Source: an uncultured Lysobacter sp. (GTDB lineage Bacteria; Pseudomonadota; Gammaproteobacteria; Xanthomonadales; Xanthomonadaceae). Taken from it: DNA of 10,224 nucleotides. Made by a program: the position numbers and the translations under genes. The stretch lies in NCBI GenBank assembly GCA_902805755.1, contig CADCUA010000121.1, positions 1-10,224 on the forward strand. The letters are read 5' to 3'. Positions 7,345 through 10,224 of the stretch are shown piece by piece. Below the pieces are notes generated by a model. The model saw nothing but the letters and a program-made list of their open reading frames with translations. It was not told the DNA's origin and searched no databases. Each line of letters begins with the position of its first letter. Positions within the stretch are counted from its first letter, which is position 1.

Positions 7345-8244
7345 ATGACGACCCACGCCCGCGCCGCCACGCTCATGCTGTGCAGCACGATGTTCTTCGC
7401 GCTGATGGCCGTGGCGATCCGGCTCGCGTCGGAAACGCTGCATACGTTCGAGATCGCGTTCTTCCGCAACTTCTTCGGCGTGATCGCCGCGCTGCCGCTG
7501 CTCGTGCACCACGGTCCGGGCCTGCTGAAGACGACGCGGCTCAAGCAGTATTTCGTCCGCTGCGTGATCGGCATCCTGTCGATGTTCTGCGGTTTCTGGG
7601 CGATCGGAAACCTGCCGCTCGCGCAGGCGGTGTCGCTGTCGTATTCCACGCCGCTGTTCGTCACCATCGCGGCCGTGTGGTTCCTCCACGAACAGGTCCG
7701 CGCGCGGCGCTGGGCGGCGGTGGTGCTCGGCTTCATCGGCGTGCTCATTATCGTGCGCCCCGGCACCGCCGGCTTCACGACGGGCTCGCTGGTGGCGCTC
7801 TCGGCCGCGGTGCTGAGCGGCATCGTCTCGATCCAGATCAAGCAGCTTTCCGCGACGGAGCCGGCCGATCGCATCGTGCTCTGGACCACGATGCTGTGGG
7901 TGCCGATGTCACTGGGCCCCGCGCTGTTCGTCTGGGAATGGCCGCAGGGGATTACCTGGCTGTGGGTGGCCGCGGCCGGCACGCTCGGCACGCTCGGTCA
8001 CATGTTGTGGACGCGCGCGTTGAAGCTGGGCGATGTCTCGGCGCTGACGCCGATCAGCTTCATGCAGCTGCCGGTCGTCGCGCTGCTGGGCTACTGGCTG
8101 TTCGCCGAAGCCGTGGATCGCTGGACCGTGGTGGGCGCCGTGGTGATCTTCGCGGCGAATGCGTACATCGCACACCGCGAAGCGCAGCTGGCGCGCCGGG
8201 AAGCCAGCGCTTCGCCTAGCGCGGCGGCGAAACCGGGCGAGTAA
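7345..8244 (+). CDS. EamA/DMT-family membrane transporter
   Basis: A 299-residue inner-membrane protein with about ten hydrophobic segments arranged as two EamA repeats (about residues 9-138 and 147-275), the standard layout of the drug/metabolite transporter superfamily. Typical pieces are FFRNFFG near 39, the conserved end of repeat 1 with LSYSTPLFV near 98-106, FLHEQVRARRWAAVVLGF at 113-130 and GVLIIVRPG at 132-140, and in repeat 2 ISFMQLPVVALLGYWLFAE at 237-255. Members export amino acids, metabolites or drugs, or import SAM, and the substrate cannot be predicted. The start at 7345 has TGAGG 8 nt upstream and precedes the first helix. A GTG at 7312 in the same frame is possible but has no ribosome site. 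Its last 29 bases overlap the end of the convergent PAP2 gene. The C-terminal tail after residue 276 is charged and cytoplasmic. Confidence 0.9.
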   Translation: MTTHARAATLMLCSTMFFALMAVAIRLASETLHTFEIAFFRNFFGVIAALPLLVHHGPGLLKTTRLKQYFVRCVIGILSMFCGFWAIGNLPLAQAVSLSYSTPLFVTIAAVWFLHEQVRARRWAAVVLGFIGVLIIVRPGTAGFTTGSLVALSAAVLSGIVSIQIKQLSATEPADRIVLWTTMLWVPMSLGPALFVWEWPQGITWLWVAAAGTLGTLGHMLWTRALKLGDVSALTPISFMQLPVVALLGYWLFAEAVDRWTVVGAVVIFAANAYIAHREAQLARREASASPSAAAKPGE

Positions 8245-8974
8245 CCGGCTCGGGCCCCCGCCACGGGTGCCGGTGGAAACGGAATATCAGCAGGAACATC
8301 GCCGCGGCCCAGACGCTCGCGCCTGCCCAGCCGGCGAGGATGTCCGACGGGTAATGCACGCCGAGGTACACGCGTGAAAACCCGACCACCGCGGTGAAGG
8401 CGAGCATCGCCAGCGTGACCGGCCAGCGCCAGCGTGTGCGCCATGCGAGCAGGATCAACACCACCGCAAGCGTCGCCGAGCCCATGGCATGACCGCTTGG
8501 GAAACTGAAGGTCGTCTCCGGGGCGAGCGACTCCCACAGCGCCGGCCGCTCGCGCGAGAACAGGCGCTTGGTCGCCATGTTGAGCAGGCCCGAGCCGCCC
8601 AGCGCGAACAGCGCGAACGTGGCCTCGCGGAAATGGCGCCGCGCCGCGAGCCCGATGACCAGTGCGACCGCGAACGGCACGACCCCGTGCGAATACCCCA
8701 GCTTCGACACGATCAGGAACATGCGATCGAGCCCCTGGCCCGCGAGCGAATGCGCGTATCGCAGCACGGGCTCATCGAACGGGATTGCATCCTGCCCGTG
8801 GATCTCGTCGGCGAGCTCCCCGAACCCCCACATCGGCAGCAACAGCCCAAGGAACACCAACGCCAGCCGCCATCCGTGGACCCTCAGGACCGCGAGGCTG
8901 AAGCGCGCCTCCTTCTGCAACGCGTCGCCGGTCGCGGCGACGGTCTGCTCAGGCGGCGTGGGTGCTTGCGCCAT
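8216..8974 (-). CDS. PAP2-superfamily membrane phosphatase, possibly undecaprenyl-pyrophosphate or lipid phosphatase
   Basis: A 252-residue membrane protein with about six hydrophobic segments and the complete acid-phosphatase signature: K136-x6-R143-P144 (KRLFSRERP), PSGH at 159-162, and S200-R201-x5-H207-x3-D211 ([12 protein letters not shown]). H162 and H207 are the expected catalytic histidines. Such proteins remove phosphate from lipid phosphates such as undecaprenyl pyrophosphate, phosphatidate or PGP at the periplasmic face, and the substrate here is undetermined. I chose the ATG at 8974 because GTGGAG at 8987-8982 gives a ribosome site 7 nt away. The frame is open further back (ATGs at 8989 and 9031), but those lie deeper inside ispG and lack such a site. 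The gene starts within the last 26 bases of ispG, so both are probably translated from one message. Its 3' end overlaps the transporter gene on the other strand by 29 bases, leaving no room for a separate terminator. Confidence 0.92.
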   Translation of the reverse strand: MAQAPTPPEQTVAATGDALQKEARFSLAVLRVHGWRLALVFLGLLLPMWGFGELADEIHGQDAIPFDEPVLRYAHSLAGQGLDRMFLIVSKLGYSHGVVPFAVALVIGLAARRHFREATFALFALGGSGLLNMATKRLFSRERPALWESLAPETTFSFPSGHAMGSATLAVVLILLAWRTRWRWPVTLAMLAFTAVVGFSRVYLGVHYPSDILAGWAGASVWAAAMFLLIFRFHRHPWRGPEPVTRPVSPPR

Positions 8975-10220
8975 AGCGTCGCTCCACATAGCCGTCGATG
9001 AGTTCAACGAACTCACGCGCGATGTTCTCACCGCGAAGCGTCACGGTCTTCTGGCCATCTTCGAACACCGGAGCCGACGGCGCCTCGCCAATGCCGGGCA
9101 GCGAGATGCCGATGTTCGCGTGCCGCGACTCGCCGGGCCCGTTCACCACGCAGCCCATCACCGCCAGCGTGAGGTTCTCCGCGCCGGGGTGCGTGATCTT
9201 CCACTCCGGCATCTTCGCGCGCACATGCTCCTGCACGGTCTGCGCGAGTTCCTGGAAGAACGTGCTCGTGGTGCGACCGCAGCCCGGGCAGGCGGTCACC
9301 ATGGGCGTGAATGCGCGCAGGCCCATGGTCTGCAGCAGCTCCTGCGCGACGATGACTTCGTTCGTGCGCGACTGCCCGGGCTCGGGCGTCAGCGAGATGC
9401 GGATCGTGTCGCCGATGCCTTCCTGCAGCAGCACGGCAAGCGCGGCGCTAGAAGCGACGATGCCCTTGCTGCCAATGCCCGCTTCCGTCAGTCCGAGGTG
9501 CAACGCGTAGTCGCCGCGCTGCGCGAGCTCGCGATAGACCGCGATCAGTTCCTGCACGCCGCTGACCTTCGCACTCAGCACGATGCGGTCAGCCGAAAGC
9601 CCCAGCTCGACCGCGCGCGCAGCCGAGTCCAGTGCCGAGCGGATCAGCGCTTCGCGCAGCACGCGTCCGGCATCCCAGGGCTCGGCGCGCTTGCTGTTCT
9701 CGTCCATCAGCTGCGCGGCGAGCGCCTGGTCCAGCGAGCCCCAGTTCGCGCCGATGCGTACAGGCTTGCCGTACTCGATCGCGAACTCGATCAGCTGCGC
9801 GAACTGCGTGTCCCTCTTCTTGCCGAAGCCGACGTTGCCCGGGTTGATGCGGTACTTCGCAAGTGCCTCGGCGCACGCGGGCTCCTTCGCAAGCAACTGG
9901 TGGCCGTTGTAGTGGAAGTCGCCGATCAGCGGCACCGATGCGCCGATCATCGCGAGGCGGTCGCGGATACGCGGGACCGCGGCGGCGGCCTCGGGCGTGT
10001 TGACGGTGATGCGCACCAGCTCCGAGCCGGCACGCCAGAGTTCGGCAACCTGCTTCGCGGTGGACGCGACATCGGAGGTGTCGGTGTTCGTCATCGACTG
10101 CACGACGACCGGCGCCTGCGCGCCCACGCGCACGCCGCCGATATCGACGCCGCGGGTGATGCGGCGGGACTGGGGGCCGTACTGCGGGGCCGCGCAGGGA
10201 AACATCACTTCGGAGTTCAT
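8949..10220 (-). CDS. ispG: 4-hydroxy-3-methylbut-2-enyl diphosphate synthase (MEP pathway)
   Basis: A 423-residue cytoplasmic iron-sulphur enzyme that converts methylerythritol cyclodiphosphate to HMBPP, the penultimate step of the MEP route to isoprenoids. The N-terminal TIM-barrel part shows [14 protein letters not shown] near 38, [31 protein letters not shown] and [12 protein letters not shown]. The C-terminal part carries the [4Fe-4S] ligands C311 and C314 (CPGCGR), C357 (GCVVNGPGE) and E364. The C357-E364 spacing equals that of E. coli C305-E312. It is longer than the E. coli protein (372 residues), as in xanthomonads, with an insert between the barrel strands (around [16 protein letters not shown]) and a longer stretch between the second and third cysteines. 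The ATG at 10220 is 4 bases from the window edge, so its ribosome site is not visible. A second Met at residue 6 is an alternative start. The PAP2 gene overlaps its 3' end. Confidence 0.97.
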   Translation of the reverse strand: MNSEVMFPCAAPQYGPQSRRITRGVDIGGVRVGAQAPVVVQSMTNTDTSDVASTAKQVAELWRAGSELVRITVNTPEAAAAVPRIRDRLAMIGASVPLIGDFHYNGHQLLAKEPACAEALAKYRINPGNVGFGKKRDTQFAQLIEFAIEYGKPVRIGANWGSLDQALAAQLMDENSKRAEPWDAGRVLREALIRSALDSAARAVELGLSADRIVLSAKVSGVQELIAVYRELAQRGDYALHLGLTEAGIGSKGIVASSAALAVLLQEGIGDTIRISLTPEPGQSRTNEVIVAQELLQTMGLRAFTPMVTACPGCGRTTSTFFQELAQTVQEHVRAKMPEWKITHPGAENLTLAVMGCVVNGPGESRHANIGISLPGIGEAPSAPVFEDGQKTVTLRGENIAREFVELIDGYVERRYGASTHAA

Positions 10221-10224
10221 GGCT

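Noticed and set aside
8975..9031. Earlier PAP2 start codons at 8989 and 9031
   Set aside because: They lie deeper within ispG and lack a ribosome site as good as the GTGGAG 7 nt before the ATG at 8974.

Overview
The window (about two-thirds G+C by eye) looks like ordinary chromosome of a gammaproteobacterium, most likely Xanthomonadaceae (Lysobacter/Luteimonas/Xanthomonas-like). The reasons are a TonB-dependent receptor of the VTARKREE type, an E. coli-type MurB and class 2 PyrD encoded back to back, the long form of IspG, a tRNA with an encoded CCA end, and G/C-rich third codon positions. This placement is inference from protein character. I saw no phage, insertion sequence, CRISPR array, toxin-antitoxin or defence genes.

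Layout. Bases 1-1201 (minus) hold the N-terminal 400 residues of a TonB-dependent outer-membrane receptor that runs off the left edge. It is divergent from a GntP-family inner-membrane permease (1481-2884, plus) across a 279-bp region that contains two 10-bp perfect palindromes and a strong hairpin just before the permease start. The two may form an outer plus inner membrane uptake pair. A tRNA-Arg(CCU) at 3075-3151 follows, with its own rho-independent terminator. Next comes an antiquitin-type (ALDH7) aldehyde dehydrogenase (3254-4786), probably acting on alpha-aminoadipate semialdehyde in lysine catabolism.

Bases 4821-8244 (plus) carry a small unrecognised reading frame, pyrD (pyrimidine synthesis), murB (peptidoglycan precursor synthesis) and an EamA-type drug/metabolite transporter. 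pyrD and murB overlap by ATGA. The small frame has a good ribosome site and stops 7 nt before pyrD, so it may be a real, translationally coupled gene.

On the minus strand, ispG (10220-8949, isoprenoid precursor synthesis) overlaps by 26 bp a membrane PAP2 phosphatase (8974-8216). That phosphatase runs tail to tail with the transporter gene, sharing 29 bp. ispG, a possible undecaprenyl-pyrophosphate phosphatase and murB would all bear on cell-wall building, but the phosphatase substrate is not shown by the sequence.

No clearly new biological system is visible. The points most worth a second look are the small frame before pyrD with its start-site hairpin, the ispG-PAP2 coupling, and the receptor/permease divergent pair.
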